A DNA stretch of 22,826 nt from a virus. This document shows, in pieces, positions 1 to 8,124 of this stretch. Below the pieces are notes generated by a model, which did no database searches, was not told where the DNA came from, and saw nothing but the letters and a program-made list of their open reading frames with translations. Each line of letters begins with the position of its first letter. The stretch's first letter is position 1. The position numbers were made by a program, and so were the translations under genes. The stretch lies in the IMG/VR virus record IMGVR_UViG_3300040808_001371, positions 1 to 22,826 of that record; one strand, 5' to 3'.

Positions 1-302
1 CTTAGGTCATACTCATTTACATCGTCTCCACTAGACCCTACAACATACATCTTTAGGCCATCTGGTTTGAAGAAGAATCCTTGTGGACTTATCTCTTGAG
101 CAGCTACAGAGAAGTTCTGAAGATAAGAAGCTGAAGAAATATCCCAAGCAGTGCTTAGGTCATACTCGTTAACGTCTCGTCCACTAGCCCCTAGAATATA
201 CATCTTTAGGCCATCTGGTTTGAAGAAGACTTCTATTGGGACTGTATCTTGGGCAGAGACAGAGAAGTTCTGAAGATAAGAAGCTGAAGAAATATCCCAA
301 GC
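1..302. repeat. 153-bp tandem coding repeat
   Basis: Two tandem units begin at 1 and 154 (both start CTTAGGTCATACTC). Their most conserved part, 44 identical nt, lies at 106-149 and 259-302, a 153-bp offset equal to 51 codons. Related but more diverged units continue in the neighbouring gene up to about 1290. The window ends inside the array, which suggests either a deliberate cut or an assembly break in the repeats. Confidence 0.8.
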
Positions 303-383
303 GCCAACTGGATCACCACTACCAGCGCCACCTGAATCACCACTACCAGCCGCTCCCATCTGCATCAGTCGAGCAATACTCAT
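1..383 (-). CDS. Blade-repeat (beta-propeller-like) phage protein, partial at left edge
   Basis: The ATG at 383 shares an ATGA overlap with the stop of the upstream gene, and the frame stays open to position 1, so the C-terminus is outside the window. The product begins [15 protein letters not shown], then a short Gly/Ser/Asp linker, then at least two copies of a 51-residue repeat with the cores [13 protein letters not shown] and [20 protein letters not shown]. The repeat type (PDGxKMYVxG followed by a YDLSTAWD strand) resembles beta-propeller blades of the kind found in surface or receptor-binding proteins; that role is inferred. The first blade is entered mid-way (AWDISSASY follows the linker directly), as if an upstream half-blade were deleted. 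At DNA level the two copies are spaced exactly 153 bp and share a perfect 44-nt stretch (106-149 and 259-302). The region is richer in AT than the replication genes. Confidence 0.8.
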   Translation of the reverse strand, partial: MSIARLMQMGAAGSGDSGGAGSGDPVGAWDISSASYLQNFSVSAQDTVPIEVFFKPDGLKMYILGASGRDVNEYDLSTAWDISSASYLQNFSVAAQEISPQGFFFKPDGLKMYVVGSSGDDVNEYDL

Positions 384-1765
384 GCCAGTGCATCTCCTGC
401 TTGGAAGCCGTACCAGTTCGTCCCACTGTCAGTGGTGTAGAACACCAGCACATCTGTCTCACCATCAGCAGGGGCATCAGGGGCTGTGCCTGAGGGCCAA
501 TCAACAGAAGCCGGATAAGTGATAGTGGCGGGGGCTGATGTGCCTGTGGTGTATTGGTAGATGGTGTCGGTGGCAGAGCCTACGACATACATTTTCGTGC
601 CGTCAGGTTTGAAAAATACGCCATTTGGTGAAGTTTCTTGAGTGCCGACCCCAAAAGAAATGCTGTTATAGGTTGCGGTCGATATGTCCCAAGCTGCGCT
701 TAAATCATACTCATAGACGCTGTTGGCTTGATCCCCAACGACATACATCTTTGTTCCATCTGGGTTAAATAATACATCCTCTGGTGCATTGTCTTGCGTA
801 ACAACGCTGAAACTTTGAACGTATGATGCGCTAGAAATGTCCCAAGCTGTGCTTAAAGAGTATTCAAATACCGCATCGTTTGTTGCTCCAGAGACATACA
901 TCTTTGAGCCATTAGGCTTGAAAAACAAGCCTCTAGGAGTGGCAACCTGTCCAGAAACGCTGAAGTTTTGAAAGTATGATGCAGAAGATACATCCCAAGC
1001 CGTGCTTAGGTCATATTCATTCACATCATCCCCGTCAAAACCTGTTATATACATCTTGCTTCCATCAGGCTTAAAAAATAAACCAGATGCACCGAGTTCT
1101 TCGGTTGCAACACTGAAGCTCTGTAAAAAAGAGGCGCTAGTTATATCCCAAGCAGTGCTAAGGTCATATTCGTTAATGTCGTCGCCACTAGCCCCAAGGA
1201 TATACACCTTCGTGCCGTCAGGCTTAAAGAAAATGGCCTCAGGGCTTCCCTCCTGCCCCGCCACGCTAAAGCTAACACTATCATAACTCGCATTAGCTAG
1301 GTCATACCCAGACACAACATTCGTCCCAGTAACAGCCAGAGCAAAGCCAGTGGCAGTGCCAGACGCAGGTGCGTTGCTGAAGGTAAACGTAGTGTTAGCT
1401 GTGGGGGTGTATGCGAAGTAGTTGCCAGTGGAGGCGTCAATATCAGAGCCGCTGATGGTGCCGACACTGCCCTCAAGAAACGAAAGATTTGTGGCCGACG
1501 CATAAACTACGGCAGAACCGCTTAGGCTGATAGCGGCACCAGAATTGCTGCTTTCCTCGACGGAACGTGAAAGCGTAGTGTTAGAAGCAGTATATGTGCC
1601 TATTCCGATTTCCCAGTTGTTGCCGTCCTCGATGACATAGCGAACCTTGTCGCCGTCAGAAAGAACGTCGGAAAATCCTTGATAGCCTGCCTCGGCGGAG
1701 CCAAGGGTTATTGTCCCAGTACCCACAGTAGAGGTTGCGGCCTTTACTCTGTTGACCAGCTTCAT
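380..1765 (-). CDS. Tail-type protein with inserted five-blade propeller-like array
   Basis: This 461-residue protein starts with an ATGA overlap on the upstream gene. Residues 1-105 ([18 protein letters not shown] onward) are clearly paralogous to residues 1-105 of the next gene upstream: both have [17 protein letters not shown], IGxGTYTAS and LSGSAVVY. The last 45 residues ([15 protein letters not shown] to GFQAGDALA) are also paralogous to the end of that gene. Between them, about residues 150-405, sit five copies of a ~51-residue repeat with the core [13 protein letters not shown] and a following [15 protein letters not shown] strand. The protein is therefore the shorter paralogue with a blade array inserted into it. 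A propeller fold and a role at the virion surface or tail fibre are inferences. No signal peptide or membrane segment is seen. Confidence 0.85.
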   Translation of the reverse strand: MKLVNRVKAATSTVGTGTITLGSAEAGYQGFSDVLSDGDKVRYVIEDGNNWEIGIGTYTASNTTLSRSVEESSNSGAAISLSGSAVVYASATNLSFLEGSVGTISGSDIDASTGNYFAYTPTANTTFTFSNAPASGTATGFALAVTGTNVVSGYDLANASYDSVSFSVAGQEGSPEAIFFKPDGTKVYILGASGDDINEYDLSTAWDITSASFLQSFSVATEELGASGLFFKPDGSKMYITGFDGDDVNEYDLSTAWDVSSASYFQNFSVSGQVATPRGLFFKPNGSKMYVSGATNDAVFEYSLSTAWDISSASYVQSFSVVTQDNAPEDVLFNPDGTKMYVVGDQANSVYEYDLSAAWDISTATYNSISFGVGTQETSPNGVFFKPDGTKMYVVGSATDTIYQYTTGTSAPATITYPASVDWPSGTAPDAPADGETDVLVFYTTDSGTNWYGFQAGDALA

Positions 1766-2367
1766 GCCATCGCATCCCCAACTTGGAAGCCATAGTAGGT
1801 CGTGCCGCCGTCAGTGGTGTAGAATGTATATACGTCAGTCTCGCCAGACGCTGGAGCCGTGGGTGCTGTGCCACCTGCCCAATCAACCGAGGCGGGCCAA
1901 GTCACTGTCACTGTCGCAGAGGGCGTCACCTTCAGCGTGAAGCCATATGCTGTGCCAGATGCGGGCGGGTTGCTGAAAACATACGTCACGTTGGCAGATG
2001 GTGCGTCAGAAAACACGTTGCCCGTGGACAGGTCCAGAGTGCTGGAGGCGATTGTGCCGACTGTTTCCTCGCGAAAGTCTGCGTCGGTAGCCGACACATA
2101 AACCACCGCGCTGCCGGACAGGTTCAGCGCAGCATCAGCATTGGAACTCTCGCTCACAGTCCGTGTAAGGGTCGTGCCAGAGGCCGTATAGGTGCCTGTG
2201 CCGATCTCCCAGTCAGTACCGTCCTCGATCACATAGCGGACAACCTCCCCGTCAGCCACACCAGCATCAGCAAACGACTGATAGCCGCTTTCAGCGGTGC
2301 CGAGCGTGATCGTCCCCGTGCCAGTCGTGGCCGTGGACATCTTGGCGCGGTTGGCGAGAGTTACCAT
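1762..2367 (-). CDS. Phage tail-type structural protein, short paralogue
   Basis: A 201-residue protein, [19 protein letters not shown] onward, rich in Thr, Ala, Ser and Gly and predicted to be all-beta. A purine-rich AGGTGA precedes the ATG by four bases. It is the uninterrupted version of the next gene downstream: the paralogues share the N-terminal ~105 residues ([33 protein letters not shown]) and the C-terminal segment ([17 protein letters not shown] to GFQVGDAMA). Proteins of this build are common in the tail or appendage region of phages of marine alphaproteobacteria, by my recollection. Exact function unknown. It is linked to its downstream paralogue by a four-base ATGA overlap, so they are probably co-translated. 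Confidence 0.75.
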   Translation of the reverse strand: MVTLANRAKMSTATTGTGTITLGTAESGYQSFADAGVADGEVVRYVIEDGTDWEIGTGTYTASGTTLTRTVSESSNADAALNLSGSAVVYVSATDADFREETVGTIASSTLDLSTGNVFSDAPSANVTYVFSNPPASGTAYGFTLKVTPSATVTVTWPASVDWAGGTAPTAPASGETDVYTFYTTDGGTTYYGFQVGDAMA

Positions 2368-2407
2368 TGGCTCACCTGTGTTGCTGTCGTTGCTTTAGAT
2401 CAGTCTA

Positions 2408-2779
2408 TCAGGCAGGGTCGGGGATACCGATTGCGACCGACGACAGCGTGAAGGTGTTGCCCGAGGTTACCGACTGCGAAGCCGTGAGTGAACCAGTCGC
2501 CAGCAGGCGGCTGTTGCTGGTGTCCACAATCGCATAGTGCGTGGCGGTGCCAGTGCCAGTGACCGAGCCATCGGTGATCGCATCGACGACAACCTCGCGA
2601 CCTCCACCGGAGCGATCTTGCGGTGCGCCGATGGACAGCGAAGTCGAGTTGCCAAGCGTGTAGGTGCTGGTAGCGGCGGCATAAGTCGCCGGCTCCTGCG
2701 AGCAGATGTCGATGCGGTTTGCTTCGGTGTCGAGAACGGTCAGGCCGTTGTCAAACACCCGGTCGTTAAGTGTAGCCAT
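2408..2779 (-). CDS. Small phage structural protein, function unknown
   Basis: A 123-residue Ser/Thr/Gly-rich protein starting MATLNDRVFDNGLTVLDTEA. The start is supported by AAGGAG seven bases upstream of the ATG. The composition (DTEANRIDICSQEP near the N-terminus, then TSTYTLGNSTSLSIG and SVTSGNTFTLSS) suggests a beta-rich virion protein. Its ATG overlaps the end of the upstream 69-codon gene by 14 nt, so the two are likely translationally coupled. No enzymatic motif seen. A head-completion or tail-appendage role is possible from context, not shown. Confidence 0.7.
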   Translation of the reverse strand: MATLNDRVFDNGLTVLDTEANRIDICSQEPATYAAATSTYTLGNSTSLSIGAPQDRSGGGREVVVDAITDGSVTGTGTATHYAIVDTSNSRLLATGSLTASQSVTSGNTFTLSSVAIGIPDPA

Positions 2780-2975
2780 TATTCATCTCCTTGGCTAAGT
2801 TCTCTAGCGCGCGCCCGATACCAATCACGGCCAGCTGCTCCGATCTTTCTTCCCATTTGGATACGCAAACTGCAAAGCGTTGATCGGCATCAGGAAAATC
2901 CGCAACTGCCTCGGCATCGCCCATGCAGCGGTCAAGCCATTCATCTCGGGCTTCGCCTGATCTTGGTTCTGGCAT
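2766..2975 (-). CDS. Small conserved phage protein (69 aa), function unknown
   Basis: MPEPRSGEARDEWLDRCMGD onward. The pattern PRSGExRDEWLxRCMGDxEAVxDFPDxDQRFAVCxSKWE is one I recall as a short module found near portal and protease genes in many phages, sometimes free-standing and sometimes fused to a protease or scaffold. It has two cysteines (in RCMGD and FAVCVSKW) and is charged and soluble. GAGG sits four bases before the ATG. It is the first gene after a 59-bp gap that carries a good promoter and a palindrome, so it may begin an internal transcription unit. Function not established. Confidence 0.65.
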   Translation of the reverse strand: MPEPRSGEARDEWLDRCMGDAEAVADFPDADQRFAVCVSKWEERSEQLAVIGIGRALENLAKEMNNGYT

Positions 2976-2983
2976 AATGCCTC

Positions 2984-2995
2984 ACTTTGCAAAGT
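2984..2995. promoter_or_regulatory. Palindromic operator candidate ACTTTGCAAAGT
   Basis: A perfect 12-bp palindrome just upstream of the 69-aa gene, placed where transcription from the neighbouring leftward promoter would start. A second, imperfect copy with the same TTTGCA core lies at about 3012-3028, between the -35 and -10 boxes. Two related dyads on one promoter suggest binding of a regulator, which is not identified. Confidence 0.4.
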
Positions 2996-3003
2996 TTGTG
3001 CGA

Positions 3004-3032
3004 AGTATAGCATCAAACTGCAAACTTGAAAA
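3004..3032 (-). promoter_or_regulatory. Leftward sigma70-type promoter candidate
   Basis: Read on the minus strand: -35 TTTTCA (3027-3032), 17-bp spacer, -10 TATACT (3004-3009), preceded by TGC, which makes it an extended -10. It lies wholly in the 59-bp gap between the MuF gene and the 69-aa gene, one of the few non-coding gaps in the leftward operon. No transcription data; judged by match only. Confidence 0.5.
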
Positions 3033-3034
3033 GA

Positions 3035-3784
3035 TCAGCGATCCGCCCGCCGAAACGTCACACTGCACCGGCAGTTGATGACATTGCCAGCCGTGCCGCT
3101 GGGATCGCCAGGATACATGATCGGCTCGCGCGTTCCGAAGATCGTCGGGACCATGAATGGTTGTTCCATGGCCACTCGTTCGCCATCCATGATGCGATGA
3201 TCGTAATTGTCATCGTCCATAATCGTGCGGGTGCGGGCGTCCTCGACGCTGTTCCACATCTTGACCAGCGGGCGAGTTGATTGCATCGCCGTTCGCATCT
3301 GGCCGTATTGGCTGGAACCATGTGTTTCGGTGCGGGCGATGACGCGGGAACGATAGGCGCTGAACTCTGGAATGGCCTTCCGCAGTGCCTTGGCGATCTG
3401 CTCGACACCAAAGCCCTCACGCTGACCGTCGCGAATGACTTCCATGATCTGGCGGCGTGTCGTCTCAAGGATTTGCTGCACCTTCTGCGCGCCGAATTGC
3501 TCGATGAATTCCTCGATGAACCGCTGAAACAGGCTATCCTCCTCCTGCTTGGTTTGCAGATGCGGAAAGCAGTCCTTCATGTCCTCGATCATCGGCTGGC
3601 CACCCATGCGCATGGCCGTCGCATAGATTTCGCGCAGCATATTCTCGACGCGCTCGCGCCCATCTGGGGGAATGGCTGCGATATCGTCGGCCTCATAGCG
3701 ATCAACGATGTCGCGCATCAATGCCGTCAGCGTCCGCTCGATGAGCGGCTGCGTGGCATCTTCCATTTTGTCGAGGTCAGCCAT
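3035..3784 (-). CDS. MuF-type phage head morphogenesis protein (SPP1 gp7-like)
   Basis: A 249-residue protein. The N-terminal half is charged and helical. The C-terminal ~110 residues match the MuF signature: AYRSRVIARTETHGSSQYGQ, then KMWNSVEDARTR, DHRIMDGERV, a hydrophobic PFMVPTIFG stretch, and the closing PGDPSGTAGNVINCRCSV. In Mu gpF and SPP1 gp7 relatives this is a minor head protein that associates with the portal and acts in head assembly or DNA ejection; that role is taken from the family. It starts with an ATG that overlaps the end of the portal gene by 8 nt, the usual portal-then-MuF order. Length is typical for a protein with only the MuF domain and no C-terminal toxin extension. 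Confidence 0.9.
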   Translation of the reverse strand: MADLDKMEDATQPLIERTLTALMRDIVDRYEADDIAAIPPDGRERVENMLREIYATAMRMGGQPMIEDMKDCFPHLQTKQEEDSLFQRFIEEFIEQFGAQKVQQILETTRRQIMEVIRDGQREGFGVEQIAKALRKAIPEFSAYRSRVIARTETHGSSQYGQMRTAMQSTRPLVKMWNSVEDARTRTIMDDDNYDHRIMDGERVAMEQPFMVPTIFGTREPIMYPGDPSGTAGNVINCRCSVTFRRADR

Positions 3785-5339
3785 AGGCGATCTTATGCAG
3801 CAATTCGGCGGCTGTCAGGCTTTTGTCGTCGTCCATCGCCCGGACCTTATCGCGCGCCCATGACTGGCCTGCATCGCCGCCCCAGAGCGCCCATGCAATG
3901 CGCCCTGCGCTCGGATAGCCATCCTCGCCGGGACTGAACCCCTCGGCCTGCTTGTCCACCTCGTGGCGGCTGAAGAAGCTGTGCATCCTCTTGACGGTAT
4001 CGGCAGATAGGTTCTTGCCGTTCATGATGTCGCGCGCTCGGGCTACACCCACTTCGGTGCCGCCGCGATTGAATTCCTTGCGCCATTCAAGGCCCTTGCG
4101 CGCCTCTTCCTTCATGCCATCCGTCGGCGTGTAGCCTTCGGCTTTCTGCTCCATAGGTGCGGCCAGAAGCGGCGTGTATTCGCCCTCACCCTCTGCCGGG
4201 AAGCCCATCATCATCCGGCTTTCCTCGCGGGTCAAAACACCCTTTTCAAAGGCCAGAACAGCGCGATCAAACATGCGCTGCCGGTTTCCCTCAAGGGCCG
4301 AGATGCTGTCCAGATCAAGCCGGAACTCCAGCCCCTCGCTGTAGCGCGGAAGCAGCCATGCCGACAGTGCGCCCATGAATTCATCCATGAGCGGAATAAC
4401 GGTGTCGGTGTAAAGCCGCTCCTTGGCTTGCTCCAGGTTGTTGAAGGTGCTGGCATCGTTGTCAATCAGTGGCAGCGGCACGCCGAATGCGCTGGCGACA
4501 TACTTGGCCGTTTCCTTCATCGTGTTGATGAAGTCCATATCCATCGGCGACTTGGACAATTCAACGAATTCGGCATCGTCTGCCAGCATCGGGATTTCCC
4601 CGGCATTGCGTTCGCCAGATAGCGCCGCCTTGAAATATTCGCGCATTCTCTGGATGGCTTCGCCGCCGGGATATCCGCCCTTGAACCGCACAAGCCCGCT
4701 CGGGCGGGCGCTGTTTTTGAGCAGGCTATAGTTCCAGCTTGATCCGGCGTTGTGCGTGTCAGCGGCGAGCGCTGCGGCCATCAGGGGCGATTGCCCGCGC
4801 CAATAGTTGTCGGGGTTGTAGGTCTTGAGGTAAAACACCTCGCTTTGTCCGGTGAGCGGATCAACGGCGAAGCGCGTTTCGTGCTTGCCTCGCTTGTGGG
4901 TGTAGGCGCTGGGCAGACCGTGCGGGCCTGGCGTCACCTCCACGTCAATCGGATTGAGCGGCCAGAGTTCCGCGAATTGGCCATCAGGTGCGCCGACGCA
5001 GAAGGTTTCGCCAAACAGCAGGCGGTTGACCATCATTTCGGACAGCCATTGATCATAGGCTTGCCACGGGTTGGGGCGGTCGAGCAGATCAAGTGCCGGA
5101 TGCTGCTCAATCAGGGTGTCGCCCTGATACAGTTCGATGCTGATGGCCTTGCACGCCTCGACGATCTCGCGGATGGCGCGATAGACGATGACGTTATGCT
5201 GATAGCCTTCCTTGATGTAGCTGCGCCGATCATTGGCGCGCGACCATTGGGCATTTGAGCCGATCAGGAAGGCTGCGCCCGCTGGATGCTCTTTGATTTC
5301 GATTTGCGGCTTGCGAGAAGGGAATGGCCAGACCATCAA
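3777..5339 (-). CDS. Portal protein (HK97 family) with extra C-terminal module
   Basis: A 520-residue protein. Residues ~40-390 have HK97-portal features: YRAIREIVEACKAISIELYQ, LLDRPNPWQAYDQWLSEMMV, LLFGETFC, the NPDNYWRGQSPLMAAALAAD region, SGLVRFKGGYPGGEA, and MKETAKYVASAFGVPLPLI. The portal is the dodecameric ring at one head vertex through which DNA is packaged. The family is usually about 400-430 residues, so roughly 110 residues are extra. That tail (from about residue 410) carries GLEWRKEFNRGGTEVGVARA, then HSFFSRHEVDK and AGRIAWALWGGDAGQSWA, a module I recall in other phage head-region proteins, here fused to the portal. The gene is a start/stop overlap (ATGA) downstream of the large terminase. 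Confidence 0.92.
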   Translation of the reverse strand: MMVWPFPSRKPQIEIKEHPAGAAFLIGSNAQWSRANDRRSYIKEGYQHNVIVYRAIREIVEACKAISIELYQGDTLIEQHPALDLLDRPNPWQAYDQWLSEMMVNRLLFGETFCVGAPDGQFAELWPLNPIDVEVTPGPHGLPSAYTHKRGKHETRFAVDPLTGQSEVFYLKTYNPDNYWRGQSPLMAAALAADTHNAGSSWNYSLLKNSARPSGLVRFKGGYPGGEAIQRMREYFKAALSGERNAGEIPMLADDAEFVELSKSPMDMDFINTMKETAKYVASAFGVPLPLIDNDASTFNNLEQAKERLYTDTVIPLMDEFMGALSAWLLPRYSEGLEFRLDLDSISALEGNRQRMFDRAVLAFEKGVLTREESRMMMGFPAEGEGEYTPLLAAPMEQKAEGYTPTDGMKEEARKGLEWRKEFNRGGTEVGVARARDIMNGKNLSADTVKRMHSFFSRHEVDKQAEGFSPGEDGYPSAGRIAWALWGGDAGQSWARDKVRAMDDDKSLTAAELLHKIAYG

Positions 5340-6556
5340 AGCACCCCGAATATTTGTTGACTTGAACCGCCGATCATCGGCTGGAGGGCATAGCGCAGGG
5401 CGTCGATGTAGTGGTTATTTGCGTCCACGATCTTCGGCATGATGTCTCCCGACAAGCGATCCTGCTTATACGAATAAAGCCGGAACTCGCGGGCGGTTTC
5501 CGGGCAGTCGGGATGAATGATAACACGATCAAGGGATTTGATAAAGGCTATGCCGTCCTCGACCGATCCGGCCCACTTTTTGACCGGCTTGATGGATGGA
5601 ATGCCGTGGCGTTGCAGGTAACTGATGCTTTCGGGGCGTGCGCTATCGGCGCGCACTGTGTGCAGTGGCAGCGTCGGCATACGATCTTGGATGAATGCGG
5701 GCGTATCATCCAGATCAAGCCCGACCTTGCCAGCTTCTCGGCGGATGTAGAGCCGTTCGTTGTGGATGTAGCATTCGATTGCGGCGGTCGGGTCTTGGGC
5801 AAAACCGAAGTCCATGCCGAAGTAAGGGCCATCCCAGAGGTGGGTCGGCTCGAAGTCGGCGATTTCAAACTTGCCGCTGAAGACCTGGGCATCGCTGTTT
5901 TGCAGGTAAGCCCCTTCCCAAACGTGGGCATAGGTGGCCGGATCGAGGCGCTGCTGCTCTCGGCGGCGCAGCTTGTCGAGGCCTTCGGGGAAGAAGGGGT
6001 TCTCCTGCCAATTGACTTCGGCGATCAGCGCATCGGCGGGTGGGTTTTTGCGGAAGCGTTTGTCTACGGGCGATCCATCATCGCGGGGGTTCCATATTGC
6101 CCATAACTCGGAGCGTGCCTGCCGGAAAACGGTAGCCTCAAGGGCAAGCCAGCTATCTTCCGGCACGTCCTCGGCCTCCTCGACGATGGTAAGATCGATC
6201 CCGGCCAGCGACTTGATGCTGGATGTGTTGTGGCGCAGACCGCGAAAGATGAACTCGGTGCCGTTCTTGCCGCGCAGATAGTCGATGCCGACGTCGTAAT
6301 GGGCTGCCATCCACGGTGTGCGCTCGATGGCGTCCTTGAGTTCGCGGTGAAAGCTGTCCTTGATGCTGACCTGCAATTCGCGGGTGCAAAGGATGCGCAG
6401 CGGCTCACGAAAGCCCCAGTAGGCGGCGATCATTGCGGCTGATTGCGATTTCCCTGATCCTCGACCACCATAGATGGCGCGATATTGTGCTGCCCCACGA
6501 TCCGGCCCGAATACGTCCAGGACCGCATCAGGAACATCAATTGTCGCTTGCGTCAT
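5336..6556 (-). CDS. terL: Terminase large subunit
   Basis: A 406-residue packaging motor. ATPase part: Walker A GGRGSGKS at residues 30-37, Walker B with catalytic acid in LTIVEEAED at 122-130, and a coupling-type motif AIWNPRDD near 153-160. Nuclease part (RNase H fold): first Asp in YFGMDFGFAQDP (D249), a second in VRADSARPE (D304), and a third in NNHYIDALRYAL (D385). This order is the PBSX/Terminase_3-type large subunit, which cuts concatemeric DNA and pumps it into the prohead through the portal. The start overlaps the small-subunit gene by 20 nt, and the stop overlaps the portal ATG by four. All key residues are present, so it should be active. Confidence 0.96.
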   Translation of the reverse strand: MTQATIDVPDAVLDVFGPDRGAAQYRAIYGGRGSGKSQSAAMIAAYWGFREPLRILCTRELQVSIKDSFHRELKDAIERTPWMAAHYDVGIDYLRGKNGTEFIFRGLRHNTSSIKSLAGIDLTIVEEAEDVPEDSWLALEATVFRQARSELWAIWNPRDDGSPVDKRFRKNPPADALIAEVNWQENPFFPEGLDKLRRREQQRLDPATYAHVWEGAYLQNSDAQVFSGKFEIADFEPTHLWDGPYFGMDFGFAQDPTAAIECYIHNERLYIRREAGKVGLDLDDTPAFIQDRMPTLPLHTVRADSARPESISYLQRHGIPSIKPVKKWAGSVEDGIAFIKSLDRVIIHPDCPETAREFRLYSYKQDRLSGDIMPKIVDANNHYIDALRYALQPMIGGSSQQIFGVL

Positions 6557-6890
6557 CGGGCTTTACGCCACGCAGCACGATGGTTTCGGGCGGGGACATG
6601 CTGCCGTCGCTAGAGATAAAGTCGTGCCGCTCGGCCCAGCGTGCGCGGGTTTTCATCCAGAAGATTTGCGCGGCTGTGTCGCCGCCTTTGGCTTTGTTGA
6701 ATAGCGCCCCGCCGATTGTGGCGTTGGCCTTGTCCATGCCGAGATCAAGTTCATCGCGATAGTGCTTGCGCAGGGTCTTTGGGTCAATGCCTATGATGCG
6801 CGCGATGTTTTCGGACTTCGTGCCGATGGTGGCGTGTAGCTGGACTAGCTGACGCTGTTCTGGCGTTGGTTCATGCGGGTGGCGCGGCAT
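6537..6890 (-). CDS. Terminase small subunit (putative)
   Basis: A 117-residue protein. The N-terminal half (TPEQRQLVQLHATIGTKSEN, then IARIIGIDPKTLRKHYRDEL) is a helix-turn-helix of the kind that recognises the packaging site. The rest (LDLGMDKANATIGGALFNKA, then DTAAQIFWMKTRARWAERHD) is helical and typical of small terminase oligomerisation segments. The position immediately before the large terminase, with a 20-nt overlap on each side, supports the call. Length fits the family. The packaging site cannot be placed, as there is no free non-coding DNA next to it. The alternative would be a generic phage HTH protein. Confidence 0.8.
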   Translation of the reverse strand: MPRHPHEPTPEQRQLVQLHATIGTKSENIARIIGIDPKTLRKHYRDELDLGMDKANATIGGALFNKAKGGDTAAQIFWMKTRARWAERHDFISSDGSMSPPETIVLRGVKPDDASDN

Positions 6891-8124
6891 TGCTTAGTTC
6901 CTCGTATGTCTTGCCGGTTTCCTCATGTATAGCACATTCTCCGGTAAAATCCTGCCAGCGTTTGATGATGACGTCGCAGTATTTGGGGTCAAGTTCCATC
7001 ATGCGGCAGTCGCGGGCTGTCTTTTCGCAGGCGATGAGGGTGGAGCCGGAGCCGCCGAAGAGATCAAGAACGATGCCTGTATTTTTTGCAACTATTGCAA
7101 TGCCGCGCTCTGGCAAATCAACAGGAAAGCAGGCTTTGTGATTTTCTGCTTGCGCACCTGTGTTGCTTACTTGCCAAAAATTGCTTGTTACTTCCTTGAC
7201 CGCTACAGGCTGCTTGTTTGTTGAGAACACATAGATAGGTTCCCAATCTCTCATCAATGATCCTTTGAATGGAATTGTGCTGCTTTTTTTCCAGCATATT
7301 TGCTCAACAAGATATGGAAGCCTGCCCGATATTTGCTGGATGTATTCAAATCTTGATTTAGCGTTATAGCTGACGTTCCAGAAGATGAAGCCATCAGTTA
7401 CGGCAAAGCATACCTCCAAAACAGATGCGGCAAAATCAACATAAGCCTGAGATGGTAGGTTATCAGAATATCCGTCTGCATACAGCTTCACGCTTTTTTT
7501 CTTGTTGAAAATGTCTCCCTGACCAGCCTTGGCGTCTGCATTATACGGCGGGGATGTAAACACCATGTCCGCCTTGCGCCCATCCATCAGCTTCTCAACC
7601 GCATCAATGCTGGTGCTATCTCCGCACATCAGCCGATGACGCCCCAGAAGCCACACGTCGCCCTCAACCGTGACAGGCTGCACTGGAACGTCTGGCACCG
7701 CGTCCTCATCGGTCAGGCCCTCGGTGACTTCCTCGGGAAACAGCGCCTGGATTTCGTCTACATCAAAGCCGGTCAGGGATAGATCAAAATCCATCTCTTG
7801 CAGGTCTGAGATTTCGAGCGCGAGAAGTTCGTTGTCCCATTCGGCCAGTTCAGCCACCTTATTGACGCTGAGCCGGAAGGCTTTGATCTGCGCCTCGCTC
7901 ATGTCATCGGCGAGGACAACTGGCACCTCGGTGAGGCCCAGCTTTTTGGCGGCTTTCAGGCGAAGATGCCCGTCAACCACGGTGCCGTCACTCTTGGCGC
8001 AGATTGGCACGCGGAAGCCGAACTCACGGATGGCCGCTGCTACCTTATCAACTGCGTGATCGTTTTTGCGCGGGTTTCGCGCGTAATCAACGCAGCGCTC
8101 AATGGGCCAATGCTCAAACTGCAT
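6871..8124 (-). CDS. ParB-like nuclease domain/DNA methyltransferase fusion
   Basis: A 417-residue protein. Residues ~1-90 are ParB/Srx-like: CVDYARNPRKND, AAIREFGFRVPI, and GTVVDGHLRLKAAKKLG. After a linker the methyltransferase follows, with catalytic motif IV TSPPYN at 190-195 and the SAM-binding DLFGGSGST at 354-362. That order (motif IV before motif I) is the beta group, so the target recognition domain lies between them, at about 197-350. The base modified (N6-adenine or N4-cytosine) cannot be read with confidence. It probably methylates phage DNA against host restriction. The stretch for residues ~197-350 (positions ~7070-7533) is visibly richer in AT than both flanks, suggesting domain replacement. 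The HNH gene stop overlaps its start by 11 nt. Confidence 0.9.
   Translation of the reverse strand: MQFEHWPIERCVDYARNPRKNDHAVDKVAAAIREFGFRVPICAKSDGTVVDGHLRLKAAKKLGLTEVPVVLADDMSEAQIKAFRLSVNKVAELAEWDNELLALEISDLQEMDFDLSLTGFDVDEIQALFPEEVTEGLTDEDAVPDVPVQPVTVEGDVWLLGRHRLMCGDSTSIDAVEKLMDGRKADMVFTSPPYNADAKAGQGDIFNKKKSVKLYADGYSDNLPSQAYVDFAASVLEVCFAVTDGFIFWNVSYNAKSRFEYIQQISGRLPYLVEQICWKKSSTIPFKGSLMRDWEPIYVFSTNKQPVAVKEVTSNFWQVSNTGAQAENHKACFPVDLPERGIAIVAKNTGIVLDLFGGSGSTLIACEKTARDCRMMELDPKYCDVIIKRWQDFTGECAIHEETGKTYEELSNAAPPA

Noticed and set aside
1-1290. CRISPR array
   Set aside because: The repeats are 153 bp, coding, adjacent without spacers, and in frame.
5411-6106. 231-codon open frame on the plus strand
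   Set aside because: Shadow of the large terminase gene; the terminase motifs are unequivocal.
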